Of a stretch of DNA of 21,205 bases, positions 1 to 6,969 are shown piece after piece; within the stretch, counting starts at the first letter, position 1, and each line of letters opens with the position of its first letter. The DNA lies in IMG/VR virus record IMGVR_UViG_3300017786_000182, positions 1 to 21,205 of that record. One strand, given 5' to 3'. Made by a program: the position numbers and the translations under genes. The notes beneath the pieces are model-generated. The model had not been told where the DNA came from and made no database searches. It saw only the letters and a list, made by a program, of their open reading frames with translations. This DNA is from a virus.

Positions 1-784
1 AATCCACCGACCTCTGCCAAGTATAAGCCGCGTAATGCGCCATGTAGGGCATAAATTCCTGCGGTATTAAAGTGCTTGGGGCGTCCGTCGCTGCTAAATC
101 AACATCGAAAACTCTTTTGTGCGTAACAAAAACTACATTTGCGTCACCTGAGGACCCCATTACTTTTGCGGATCCATTTTTAACGTAAAAATCGGACTCC
201 TGAACGTGGTTTCCCGAAAATGGTTCTTGCTTGTAAATTCTAAGAAATGTATCTATGTCTTCTTGCACTTTGGATACAGATATTGTAGGCTCAGGAGAAC
301 ATGAAGTAAACCACCCAGATGATGGCACATTTGAGTCCACGTAATTGGAATACAATTTATCTCCGTGTTCTTCGCTTCCAATTATCCAGTATCCACCAGT
401 GACGGTGGCACGTATTGTTGAAACTACAGATCCATTCTTAAATAATGAATACTTTGGGTTATTGTCCAAAGTTCCGTCTTGTACGTAAATTCCGCTTAGC
501 GCGGTGCACATTGCATCCCCTCCCGTAACGGATAAATTGTAGGATAATACTTGGGACCCATCAGGAGACTCAACCGATGGTACGGATCCAGATCTTACTG
601 TTCTAGCATCTCCGACCGACAAATATCTTTCCCAGTAATTTGAAGCTCTATAAGCTTTTTTAGCCCCTTGATTCCATAAGGCAACTAATCTTTTAAACGC
701 AGCTGAAGTGCTTACGTATTCCCTGCCTATAAGGGCAAAAGTTAAATCCTGAAGTTCTTGAAGTGTTGAGTTCTGTGTAGACAT
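1..784 (-). CDS. Adaptor-like virion protein, C-terminus cut by window edge
   Basis: I translated this by hand: the frame is open from an ATG at 784 to base 1, giving at least 261 residues with no stop, so the C-terminus lies outside the window. The start overlaps the stop of the previous gene as TAATG, a coupling arrangement used elsewhere in this operon. The N-terminus (MSTQNSTLQELQDLTF) is followed by a Gly/Ser/Val-rich, beta-looking middle. Around residues 241-261 is a helical stretch containing FMPYMAHYAAYTWQRSV, rich in aromatic residues. Its place three genes after the major capsid suggests a head-to-tail connector or adaptor. That role is inferred from gene order only; I recognise no signature motif. 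Confidence 0.6.
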   Translation of the reverse strand, partial: MSTQNSTLQELQDLTFALIGREYVSTSAAFKRLVALWNQGAKKAYRASNYWERYLSVGDARTVRSGSVPSVESPDGSQVLSYNLSVTGGDAMCTALSGIYVQDGTLDNNPKYSLFKNGSVVSTIRATVTGGYWIIGSEEHGDKLYSNYVDSNVPSSGWFTSCSPEPTISVSKVQEDIDTFLRIYKQEPFSGNHVQESDFYVKNGSAKVMGSSGDANVVFVTHKRVFDVDLAATDAPSTLIPQEFMPYMAHYAAYTWQRSVD

Positions 785-1089
785 TACATTCTAGTTGCTG
801 CCATCCCATTGGGGTGCAGTATTTTTTTGTTCATCCAGCCAACAAAATCTTCGCTTGCAAAAGCTTCTTGACCGTATTGTTTTCTAAGCTTGTAGAACTC
901 CTCCATTGGGACTGAGCCAACGTGAACGCCTAAAGAATCAGAGGATCCACCGTTAAATCTTTGCGCGGATTTCATGGCTAGCTTTCTGCGGTTGCCTTCC
1001 GCTTGCGCATTAAAAACACGTTGCCACTTGGATTTAATCATCTTTTGCATGGCAATTTCTACATCTTCGTCTGTGAATTCAAAGGACAT
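784..1089 (-). CDS. Small conserved head-region protein, function unknown
   Basis: This encodes 101 residues beginning MSFEFTDEDVEIAMQKM. An in-frame ATG at 1122 would add 11 residues, but that start falls inside the GC-rich hairpin at 1111-1133, so I prefer the ATG at 1089, which follows an AT-rich ATTTTATT without an SD sequence. The N-terminal third is a charged amphipathic helix. Then come a Gly/Ser-rich turn (NGGSSDSLGVHVGSVPMEEF) and a C-terminal KQYGQEAFASEDFVGWMNKK. A short protein with a glycine hinge and a C-terminal helix is common next to capsid genes, but I cannot assign a function. Its stop overlaps the next start as TAATG. Confidence 0.65.
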   Translation of the reverse strand: MSFEFTDEDVEIAMQKMIKSKWQRVFNAQAEGNRRKLAMKSAQRFNGGSSDSLGVHVGSVPMEEFYKLRKQYGQEAFASEDFVGWMNKKILHPNGMAATRM

Positions 1090-1101
1090 AATAAAATAAT
1101 T

Positions 1102-1133
1102 AAAAAGAGAAGGAGGGGGCATAACCCCCTCCT
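1102..1133 (-). terminator. Intrinsic terminator-like hairpin after the 115-aa gene
   Basis: A perfect 9-bp stem (1111-1119 pairing with 1125-1133; arms AGGAGGGGG and CCCCCTCCT on the plus strand) has a 5-nt loop. On the minus strand it is followed by TCTCTTTTTA. The form fits a rho-independent terminator or attenuator just downstream of the 1146-1493 gene and upstream of the start at 1089. Because the operon seems to continue, partial read-through is likely. Confidence 0.6.
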
Positions 1134-1145
1134 AACTCAATGTAT

Positions 1146-1493
1146 TTAAGACGAAGGCTCGTCGGCAACTTCAAAGCCATCTGGCTCTAATCTAAGCTGA
1201 ATGGTGTAATTCCTTATGAATTCTCCAGCCGAATTATCTTCGCTGGTTGATCTAGAAATTGTCATTTTAGCTGGAACGTCCGCCGTAGGAATAGCTTGAT
1301 ACTTATTAAAAAGTAACTCGGCGATTCCGTAAATAACTTTACGTGCGTCTCCAGAACCAGTAGAATCTGCTTCCGTTGAAGTTACTTCTGTTAATGCGTT
1401 TGCAAAATCAAGAGTTATGCCTGTGGAATCGGATGAATACCCTGTACCAAAGAACTCTTGGGGTTCGTTGTATGATGATGTGTCGAATGCCAT
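1146..1493 (-). CDS. Small virion-associated protein after the capsid, function unknown
   Basis: This encodes 115 residues (MAFDTSSYNEPQEFFG...) rich in Ser/Thr/Asp, with alternating hydrophobic segments such as FIRNYTIQLRLEPDGFEVA that look like beta strands. The N-terminus resembles that of the major capsid protein only in a very general way (MA-S-D-S-Y). Its position directly after the major capsid is where decoration or head-completion proteins often sit, but no motif supports either. No SD sequence precedes the ATG; the context is AAATACAATG. The gene is isolated by GC-rich hairpins on both sides (1111-1133 and 1520-1547), unlike the overlapping genes around it. Confidence 0.65.
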   Translation of the reverse strand: MAFDTSSYNEPQEFFGTGYSSDSTGITLDFANALTEVTSTEADSTGSGDARKVIYGIAELLFNKYQAIPTADVPAKMTISRSTSEDNSAGEFIRNYTIQLRLEPDGFEVADEPSS

Positions 1494-1519
1494 TGTATTT
1501 TTTTTATTTAAGATTAATA

Positions 1520-1547
1520 GGGCTGGGGGTATAAAACCCCCGAACCC
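1520..1547 (-). terminator. G/C-run hairpin downstream of the major capsid gene
   Basis: Five G and five C residues (1525-1529 and 1537-1541) pair around a 7-nt A/T loop. An outer GGG/CCC pairing (1520-1522 with 1545-1547) lies across a small internal loop. On the minus strand it follows the capsid stop (1556) by about ten bases and leads into A/T-rich DNA with no clean T-run. It may be an attenuator or an mRNA-stabilising 3' hairpin for the capsid message. Confidence 0.45.
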
Positions 1548-1555
1548 AGAATTAA

Positions 1556-2578
1556 TTAGCTAGCAAGGTCGATGTCTGTAATCTTGCCAAGACCGTTTGG
1601 TCCCTTGCAGATTAGAGTACCCATGCAGTCAATGTAGCCACGAGGACCAGCACCGCGATCTTCAAGCATTGTGGAGCCCATAGAAAGAGCTTCACCCCAA
1701 GCGAGAAGACTTGGATCGAGGATATAGCCGCGATCATGCTTACCAACAGCCGATTCTGGCATACATTTTGGATTAGCAGTAATGATCTTGACGATACCGA
1801 ATGGACCTCTGAAGAGCTCTACGTTGTATTCAACGACAGCTTCAGAACCTTCTACGTTGTAACGTACAGAAGTACCAGTGCTGTCAGCGCGTGTGAACTC
1901 GTCAACGATGTGGTTGCGAAGAGCAGTGTCTGCAACGAGGTGCAAGTCCTGAATTTCACCAACTTCATTGAAGATGCTTCCAAGAAGTCCAGCGAATTCG
2001 CTTTCAGTCAATGTACTTGCGTCTTCCTTGATGCTAGAAGTGGGAGTTACGAATCCAGAAGGAACCGCTGTAGCGTCATCCGAAGAAGCTGAATTATTAA
2101 TCCAAGCTCCTAGACCTCTGCTCTTACCAGCAGCGCTACCTGTTCCAGCAACTGCACCTTGATCGCCAGCAATTGATTTCTCAATATCGCGGAGAAGCTG
2201 AGAAGCAGCTTTTTCTTCTGCTTGCTGTAGCTTTACAGGTGTTACTGAATCGTAGACCTCTTGCTTCTTAGAAACGAGGAACTGATCACGGAAGTGCTCA
2301 ACTCTATTGTCTAGTCTAGCTAGGTCGCTGAATTGCTCTGCATCAGTGCTGCCACTTGCGGAGAAGTCAACGTCAACGCCTTCGACTACTGCTACATCAG
2401 CAGGGTCACGGAGGCTGTCAACTGTCCACTCAACCTTGTCGGCGGATACTTTTTGCTTTGAAAGCAGACCATAAATGGGTGCTTGACGTGGTGAAAGAAC
2501 GGTAGTTAGGTCCAATAGTTCTTCTCTATTGGAGTTAAGTCCACCATTCTCGTATGATTTATCGAATGATAATGCCAT
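1556..2578 (-). CDS. Major capsid protein, SU10-like
   Basis: This encodes 340 residues and forms the icosahedral shell. The N-terminus (residues 1-60) has the pattern ELLDLTTVLSPRQAPIYGLL followed by KVEWTVDSL. This matches the start of SU10-type phage capsid proteins, where a T-x-L-x-P-x-x-x-P-x-x segment precedes a W-containing strand. The middle is helical (SKKQEVYDSV, EEKAASQLLRDIEKSI) and resembles the HK97-fold spine helix. The C-terminal half is beta-rich, ending with GYILDPSLLAWGEA and GYIDCMGTL. Position after a 382-aa acidic scaffold supports the call. The ATG has no SD sequence (context ACAAATACTATG), which is surprising for what should be the most highly expressed gene. The family name is from memory of the sequence pattern. 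Confidence 0.85.
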   Translation of the reverse strand: MALSFDKSYENGGLNSNREELLDLTTVLSPRQAPIYGLLSKQKVSADKVEWTVDSLRDPADVAVVEGVDVDFSASGSTDAEQFSDLARLDNRVEHFRDQFLVSKKQEVYDSVTPVKLQQAEEKAASQLLRDIEKSIAGDQGAVAGTGSAAGKSRGLGAWINNSASSDDATAVPSGFVTPTSSIKEDASTLTESEFAGLLGSIFNEVGEIQDLHLVADTALRNHIVDEFTRADSTGTSVRYNVEGSEAVVEYNVELFRGPFGIVKIITANPKCMPESAVGKHDRGYILDPSLLAWGEALSMGSTMLEDRGAGPRGYIDCMGTLICKGPNGLGKITDIDLAS

Positions 2579-2602
2579 AGTATTTGTGTGTTATATTGGG
2601 TT

Positions 2603-3751
2603 TTAAGTAGTTCGTTTGAACAATGAGTGTTTGTTTTGGATCTCTAAAGTCCTTAGTTCTCTAGCGGCTTTGAGGTCCCCTGTTTTTGCTGCGTTTCTTA
2701 ACTTCTTGACTCGGACATCGCCCCTTGATTTTGGTGATGCAGATCCTGCCGCAGAATCCCTAGCTGTGCTAGGCAATCTTCTAGGCAAAGTAATCTTTTT
2801 TCCTTTTGGTGCAGATTTTTCGCCAGACATACTGTTTGCCGCGTGTAACAACTGATACTTCAGTTTGTATCCTACGCTTGGAGCAATGCTTTCAATTATC
2901 GCTATATCGGATGACGAAATCATTTCATCATACAATTTAGCTGCCTTTGAATCATTGTCCTGCAACCAAGTAAATTCGGACTCAGCCTTTTTCTGAAGTT
3001 CTTCCGCTTCGCCCATAGATTTTTCTATATTGCGAAGGTATTCTCTTTGCTTTGGAATATCTTCGTACTGATCCTGTAGGGATTCAACGTACTTAAATAC
3101 ATCCTGCCTAGAGAAGTCCTTCCCTTCGTGCGTGAAGTATTCTTCATCCCCTCCTAGCCACTTTTGATAGAACCTTATATTATTTTTGATTTTATCTTGA
3201 GCTTCATCTAAATCCCCCTGACTTCTTATATCAGCTAGTGCTGATTGAGGCTTGGCTATTTGTTGAATGCCCTCTTTTAGTGCTTGGTCCTTAGCGGCTA
3301 TTTGAGACTTTAGGTCTTTGATCTGCCCAGTTAGCTCTCCGATCCTTTTACCGCTACCGCTTCCCATCTTCTTAGCTAGCTCAGCTAGCTTGTCTACTGG
3401 CAGTGTTTCTACTGCTTGAGTTGCAATTTCGGATCTAGTATCATCATCTAGAGCGTCCCAGTCAATTTGAGAAAGAACGTCTTCCTCGCCCTCTTGGACT
3501 TCCTCCTCCTCTGATCCATCGTCCTCTACTTCGGGTGCGTCAATACTGGACTCCTCAACGGGATCCTCATCAACGTCCTCCGTAGTTTCCTCAATTTCTT
3601 GAGTACCTTCGGGCTCTGTTTCAGCACTTGGATTAAGCCGTTCCAATCTTTCCTGACGAATATCATCAAGGCTTTTTGGTTCGGACGATTCTGTTTCCAT
3701 CACTTCTTGTTCGGGGGCAGTGACGTTACCCGTATCTTTTGTATCTTGCAT
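2603..3751 (-). CDS. Scaffolding protein
   Basis: This encodes 382 residues, one gene upstream of the capsid, the canonical scaffold position. The N-terminal about 95 residues are extremely acidic and disordered (runs such as DDGSEEEEVQEGEEDV). A central region, roughly 130-275, is helical and coiled-coil-like (RIGELTGQIKDLKSQIAAKDQ, QREYLRNIEKSMGEAEEL). The C-terminus is strongly basic (KGKKITLPRR, RVKKLRNAAKTG, SLFKRTT). This acidic-helical-basic layout is typical of podovirus and SU10-like scaffolds, whose basic tail docks to the capsid lattice. Alternatively it could be a scaffold-protease fusion, but I see no serine protease motif. Confidence 0.8.
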   Translation of the reverse strand: MQDTKDTGNVTAPEQEVMETESSEPKSLDDIRQERLERLNPSAETEPEGTQEIEETTEDVDEDPVEESSIDAPEVEDDGSEEEEVQEGEEDVLSQIDWDALDDDTRSEIATQAVETLPVDKLAELAKKMGSGSGKRIGELTGQIKDLKSQIAAKDQALKEGIQQIAKPQSALADIRSQGDLDEAQDKIKNNIRFYQKWLGGDEEYFTHEGKDFSRQDVFKYVESLQDQYEDIPKQREYLRNIEKSMGEAEELQKKAESEFTWLQDNDSKAAKLYDEMISSSDIAIIESIAPSVGYKLKYQLLHAANSMSGEKSAPKGKKITLPRRLPSTARDSAAGSASPKSRGDVRVKKLRNAAKTGDLKAARELRTLEIQNKHSLFKRTT

Positions 3752-3806
3752 AACTACTTTTAACGCCCAGTAGAATGGCGATTAAAAAAATTATAGCACA
3801 GGTAAT

Positions 3807-4100
3807 TTAATACTTGCCCTTTCGACCTTTAGGAGAGGACTTTTTAGATCCCCCTTTACCCTTCCATAGCTCAGTACAAGCTAAGTGCCTAGCTGTACCA
3901 GCTTTTGCTGTACTGCATTTGTGCCGTGCTCTAAATGATTTTCTAGCTGCTGCGCTGTAATTATGACCGTATCCTTTTGCCCCTGCATGAACAAGCTTTT
4001 TTTTGCCGTCTATGCAATAAAGCTTCATAATTTTTTTACCAGCCCTAGTGCTCCTTCGCACCTGACCGCAACTCATGGATGCCTTAGGATTCTTTGCCAT
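3807..4100 (-). CDS. Small basic Cys/His-rich protein with an HAGAKGY motif
   Basis: This encodes 97 residues if it starts at the ATG at 4100, which is preceded by AAGGGAGAAG, a good SD sequence. A longer reading from 4154 lies within the upstream gene and is less likely. The core is KLVHAGAKGYGHNYSAAARK (residues 35-54) followed by SFRARHKCSTAK. The VH-(A/F)-GAKGY and ARHKC pattern resembles small phage and giant-virus proteins of the DUF5754 type, though this match is from memory. Cysteines at 11, 29, 62 and 75 and histidines at 38, 60 and 72 could bind a metal. The C-terminus is a Lys/Gly-rich tail. It sits between portal and scaffold, so a virion or DNA-binding role is possible. It overlaps the preceding gene by 17 bp. 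Confidence 0.7.
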   Translation of the reverse strand: MAKNPKASMSCGQVRRSTRAGKKIMKLYCIDGKKKLVHAGAKGYGHNYSAAARKSFRARHKCSTAKAGTARHLACTELWKGKGGSKKSSPKGRKGKY

Positions 4101-4314
4101 TTTCTTCTCCCTTAAACAACTTGTAGAGGTAGTCATCCTCGACCATAGCCCCAATCAGTTTAGCGTCTGCTCTCTCGTCCGAGTCCAATTTGGACTCCAG
4201 TGCAGTAAATTTGCTCTCTCGGACTTCTCTAAGGAACTCGATCACGACCTTGAACTGATCGGCTCCCCTCAAATCCTTAAGCGCTTCCGCTAGATTATCT
4301 TTTGCTCTTCTCAC
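4084..4314 (-). CDS. Small helical protein downstream of portal
   Basis: This encodes 76 residues starting at GTG (4314), which overlaps the portal stop as TAGTG, so it should be translated by reinitiation. The sequence is charged and almost entirely helical (NLAEALKDLRGADQFKVVIE, KLDSDERADAKLIGAMVEDD), with no recognisable domain. The end overlaps the start of the next small gene by 17 bp. Small helical proteins between portal and scaffold occur in several podovirus-like phages; no function can be given. Confidence 0.7.
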   Translation of the reverse strand: MRRAKDNLAEALKDLRGADQFKVVIEFLREVRESKFTALESKLDSDERADAKLIGAMVEDDYLYKLFKGEENGKES

Positions 4315-6395
4315 TATATTCCTTCGGTAACAATGTTTCCTAGCTCAGCTGGTGCTGCACCTAGTCTTCCAATCTCAGCATTTTGCTCCTGAGCCATTTG
4401 TTGCTCGTATTTAGCGCTGTATTGCTGTAAGTTTTGAGCAAATGCAGGATCAGATTGTATCTTTTCCTGAGTGCTGGGCTGCTGTATGTACTCCTGTATA
4501 ACTTGCAAGGCTAGCTCGCCGCCGTTGGATTTAGCTCCCACTGGAATACCAGCGTAGATCTTAGATAGATCCGCAGTAACGGTATCCACTATTTCTTGTT
4601 GAGCTTCCTCTGCGGGCTGAACAACTGCGTCCGTCATAACTGGATCAATCATGTTAGCCACGAATTCCTCGACCTTGCCTAAGTTAAATCTATTGGATCC
4701 AGATGTTCTAGCTAGCTGCAAGAATGCATCCGTTTTAGCTTTCATAGTTTCGGAGTCATTGTTTTGAGTATCGAAGGATACGCGGACATCGAGCTCGTCA
4801 TCAATCGGTCCCCGAAGGAACTGAATTGGATCCGCCTGACCCGTAACCCTAAAGAACAGCTCATCGGGTCCATAAAGAATATAAGCCTTGTAGGAAAGCT
4901 TCAGTACACTAGCTATATGGGCAAGGAACTTGTCAACAATGGACTGCTGTCTAATTTGAGAATACGGACTTTCTGGGTTCAACCCAACTAAGTCCCTAGC
5001 TTCCGCTTGAACGTAGTTCTCAATCTCAATTCCCAGCTTGCCAGTATTAGGGACGTCCAAGAACTTATATGTATCGTTCTGGCGTACACCAATCCAAGCT
5101 CCAGCGCCCATTTGCTCTGGCGCTCTGCCTACTGGATGAAGGAATGGAGGAGATATTGTAACCGCTTGATTGTCGCTCCAGCCGTCTCTAACTATTTTAG
5201 CTTGCTTTTGAGGTCCACGAAGTATATCCGAAAATGTAGATACATCCTGAAGTCTCTTATTGTTATTAAACAGTTTTGTGCAAACAAATGGATATTGCTC
5301 GACGCCAGAAAGCAGCTCGTGTTTCAAAAATCCTTCACCGTATTGCGGACTCCATGTAGTAAGGTATATGCCCTCAGCTCCGTCCTTTCGGTCAATCATT
5401 CTTTTGTAGGTATATACAATCTCTACAACATCGTCGTATTCCGTAGAGTTACCAGAACCAAATGTCATTCCTCTGGATTGCGTAGAAGTCCTTTCGTATG
5501 CACTATACGAGGATGCGGAGGTATTAACTAGACCCCTATGGTGCTCAATTAGATCCCTGCCAATCTCTTTATCCCAACCATCGTTCTCAATGCTGTTCTC
5601 AATTTCGGGAACCGTTAGTAGACAACGAACATGGACTCTAGGCGATTTCTGGATATCGGATACATACGCTGGAAATCTAATCTCGGAATCAACGAACTTG
5701 GATTGCATGACGGGTCTAGACACGTCTTTCTTCACAACTGGAATCTCAGCTTTGCCTACTTCCCTTAGATCCTCAAGAGCCTTCATAGCGCCCTTCTTAT
5801 CAACGGAATCAAAAATTCTGTCGAACAAAGCCATAGCTTCATCCTCCCTGCCTTCAGTCCCCAAAACTTCGTAAAGCTCTGGAGATATTTCGGCGATTTG
5901 CTCCAAGTCTATTGGTTCCTTATGTTTTCTCTTTTTTACTTCCCAGCTGACATAAGTAAAGGCTATGCCTTTTTCTAATAATGTATTCGCGGCGATCTCT
6001 GCTTGATTCGCAAAATCCTTAATATAGGACTCCCGCATCCATTTTAAAAATAAAGCTTTAACTCTAGCTTCCGTAATATCATTGCTTTCTACGGGATTAG
6101 CAGTAATGTTGCTCCGCGTTAGAGCGTTCATCATTATAGCTACGTACGTATTAATGCACTGCTCGATCAGGCGAACTTCTTGGTCCGATGCGCCGTCCCA
6201 CGGAAACGCCGCTTCGCCGTGTTTTTGTAGGTCATCCGTTTTTCCCGCCCATAGCGCGTTCCGTTCATCGTAGGAATCTTGGCACTGCGCAATGTACTGA
6301 GACATGTCCAAAGAATCCGAATCAAACTCTTCTTTAAGGTCAGCTATATCTGGGGAGTCGGAGACGTAGAAACTTTCTTCTGTTTTTGCGTCCAT
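4314..6395 (-). CDS. Portal protein
   Basis: This encodes 693 residues, the size of P22- and SU10-type portals. Portals form the dodecameric ring at the DNA-entry vertex that binds the terminase and the connector. Supporting features are an N-terminal helical region with AFPWDGASDQEVRLIEQCIN (residues about 63-82), typical of large podovirus portals (W-D-G/A-S-D). The long middle holds the clip/stem/wing segments, with QKQAKIVRDGWSDNQAVTIS and PPFLHPVG. The C-terminal helical, Gln-rich region (about 640-693: QNLQQYSAKYEQQMAQEQNA) could form a barrel or coiled coil. Position directly after the terminase block supports the call. The start lies three bases after the stop of the preceding small gene and has no clear SD sequence. 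Confidence 0.88.
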   Translation of the reverse strand: MDAKTEESFYVSDSPDIADLKEEFDSDSLDMSQYIAQCQDSYDERNALWAGKTDDLQKHGEAAFPWDGASDQEVRLIEQCINTYVAIMMNALTRSNITANPVESNDITEARVKALFLKWMRESYIKDFANQAEIAANTLLEKGIAFTYVSWEVKKRKHKEPIDLEQIAEISPELYEVLGTEGREDEAMALFDRIFDSVDKKGAMKALEDLREVGKAEIPVVKKDVSRPVMQSKFVDSEIRFPAYVSDIQKSPRVHVRCLLTVPEIENSIENDGWDKEIGRDLIEHHRGLVNTSASSYSAYERTSTQSRGMTFGSGNSTEYDDVVEIVYTYKRMIDRKDGAEGIYLTTWSPQYGEGFLKHELLSGVEQYPFVCTKLFNNNKRLQDVSTFSDILRGPQKQAKIVRDGWSDNQAVTISPPFLHPVGRAPEQMGAGAWIGVRQNDTYKFLDVPNTGKLGIEIENYVQAEARDLVGLNPESPYSQIRQQSIVDKFLAHIASVLKLSYKAYILYGPDELFFRVTGQADPIQFLRGPIDDELDVRVSFDTQNNDSETMKAKTDAFLQLARTSGSNRFNLGKVEEFVANMIDPVMTDAVVQPAEEAQQEIVDTVTADLSKIYAGIPVGAKSNGGELALQVIQEYIQQPSTQEKIQSDPAFAQNLQQYSAKYEQQMAQEQNAEIGRLGAAPAELGNIVTEGI

Positions 6396-6398
6396 TAG

Positions 6399-6599
6399 CT
6401 AGGATTCTAACATGTTTCTTTTAATTCTGTTACGGGCATTGCTTATAGTATTGTTGAACCATACTTCATCTCTGCCTAGAATTTCAATTAGTATATCACA
6501 AGGAATTTCTTCCATGCGGTTATTTGCGGCACGATTGAGTATTTCCCAAGCAGAATACGCGGCGCTATGCTTTTTTAGGAATTGAAGGGTAATATCCAT
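6399..6599 (-). CDS. Small protein between the HTH protein and portal, start uncertain
   Basis: From the ATG at 6599 this gives 66 residues (MDITLQFLKKHSAAYSAWEI...NRIKRNMLES), mostly helical with a basic C-terminus. A TTG at 6671 would give 90 residues but would extend the overlap with the previous gene to over 100 bp. I prefer the ATG, which overlaps by 35 bp. Neither start has an obvious SD sequence. The frame fills the gap up to the portal start, which argues that it is a real gene. No family is recognised. Confidence 0.55.
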   Translation of the reverse strand: MDITLQFLKKHSAAYSAWEILNRAANNRMEEIPCDILIEILGRDEVWFNNTISNARNRIKRNMLES

Positions 6600-6969
6600 C
6601 AACAAGTTTTTCGTGTCTATAGTAGTCCATTCCCTCGTAAGTAATGATTTGGCATCGAATGACGTTACCAAGCTTAAGGGATTTTTTTATATTTGAGGGG
6701 ATACATACGGGAGTCTTTTTTGACAGAGTCCCTTGAAGTGTTTTGCATATAACAAATTTAGGATTATTCGGAAACTCTATAATCTTAGCTTTGATATATT
6801 GCGGTTCAATGACTTTGTCATCGCAATAATCTTTTATTTTCTGTATTGCGGACTCCGAAAGCTCCCCAGTTTTTTCGTCGTACTCGTCATCGTTGCAGAT
6901 TTCTTTCCGTATTTTTCCTATTTGCATCGGGGTTTTCCCGAGTTCTTCACCTAGTTTTCCTTGTTTCAT
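6565..6969 (-). CDS. HTH-like protein between large terminase and portal
   Basis: This encodes 134 residues. The N-terminus (residues 5-24, KLGEELGKTPMQIGKIRKEI) reads as a helix-turn-helix of the kind that begins with an L-x-x-x-L-G-x-x-x-x-x-I pattern. The second half (about 60-125) contains short beta-like segments such as AKIIEFPNNPKFVICKTLQG and VIRCQIITYEG, which could be a small beta barrel. The start is very well supported: an AGGAGG sits 7 bases before the ATG, embedded in the last codons of the terminase gene, and the ATG overlaps the terminase stop (TAATG). Possibly a DNA-binding regulator of late genes or a packaging accessory; the function is inferred only from the HTH-like pattern. 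Confidence 0.7.
   Translation of the reverse strand: MKQGKLGEELGKTPMQIGKIRKEICNDDEYDEKTGELSESAIQKIKDYCDDKVIEPQYIKAKIIEFPNNPKFVICKTLQGTLSKKTPVCIPSNIKKSLKLGNVIRCQIITYEGMDYYRHEKLVDGYYPSIPKKA

Noticed and set aside
784-1122. Longer start at 1122 for the 101-residue head-region gene
   Set aside because: The start codon falls in the stem/loop of the terminator-like hairpin and the extra residues (MPPPSLFNYFI) translate the hairpin itself.
3764-3780. CGCC/GGCG hairpin upstream of the scaffold gene
   Set aside because: Only four base pairs with a 9-base loop; too weak to call a terminator or operator.
5007-5531. 174-codon plus-strand ORF antisense to the portal gene
   Set aside because: It lies wholly opposite a well-supported portal gene, has no start context or domain, and its composition (Cys/Tyr/Arg-rich) is that of an antisense shadow. 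The same reasoning applies to 1736-2092, 5590-5874, 8128-8415 and 10329-10718.
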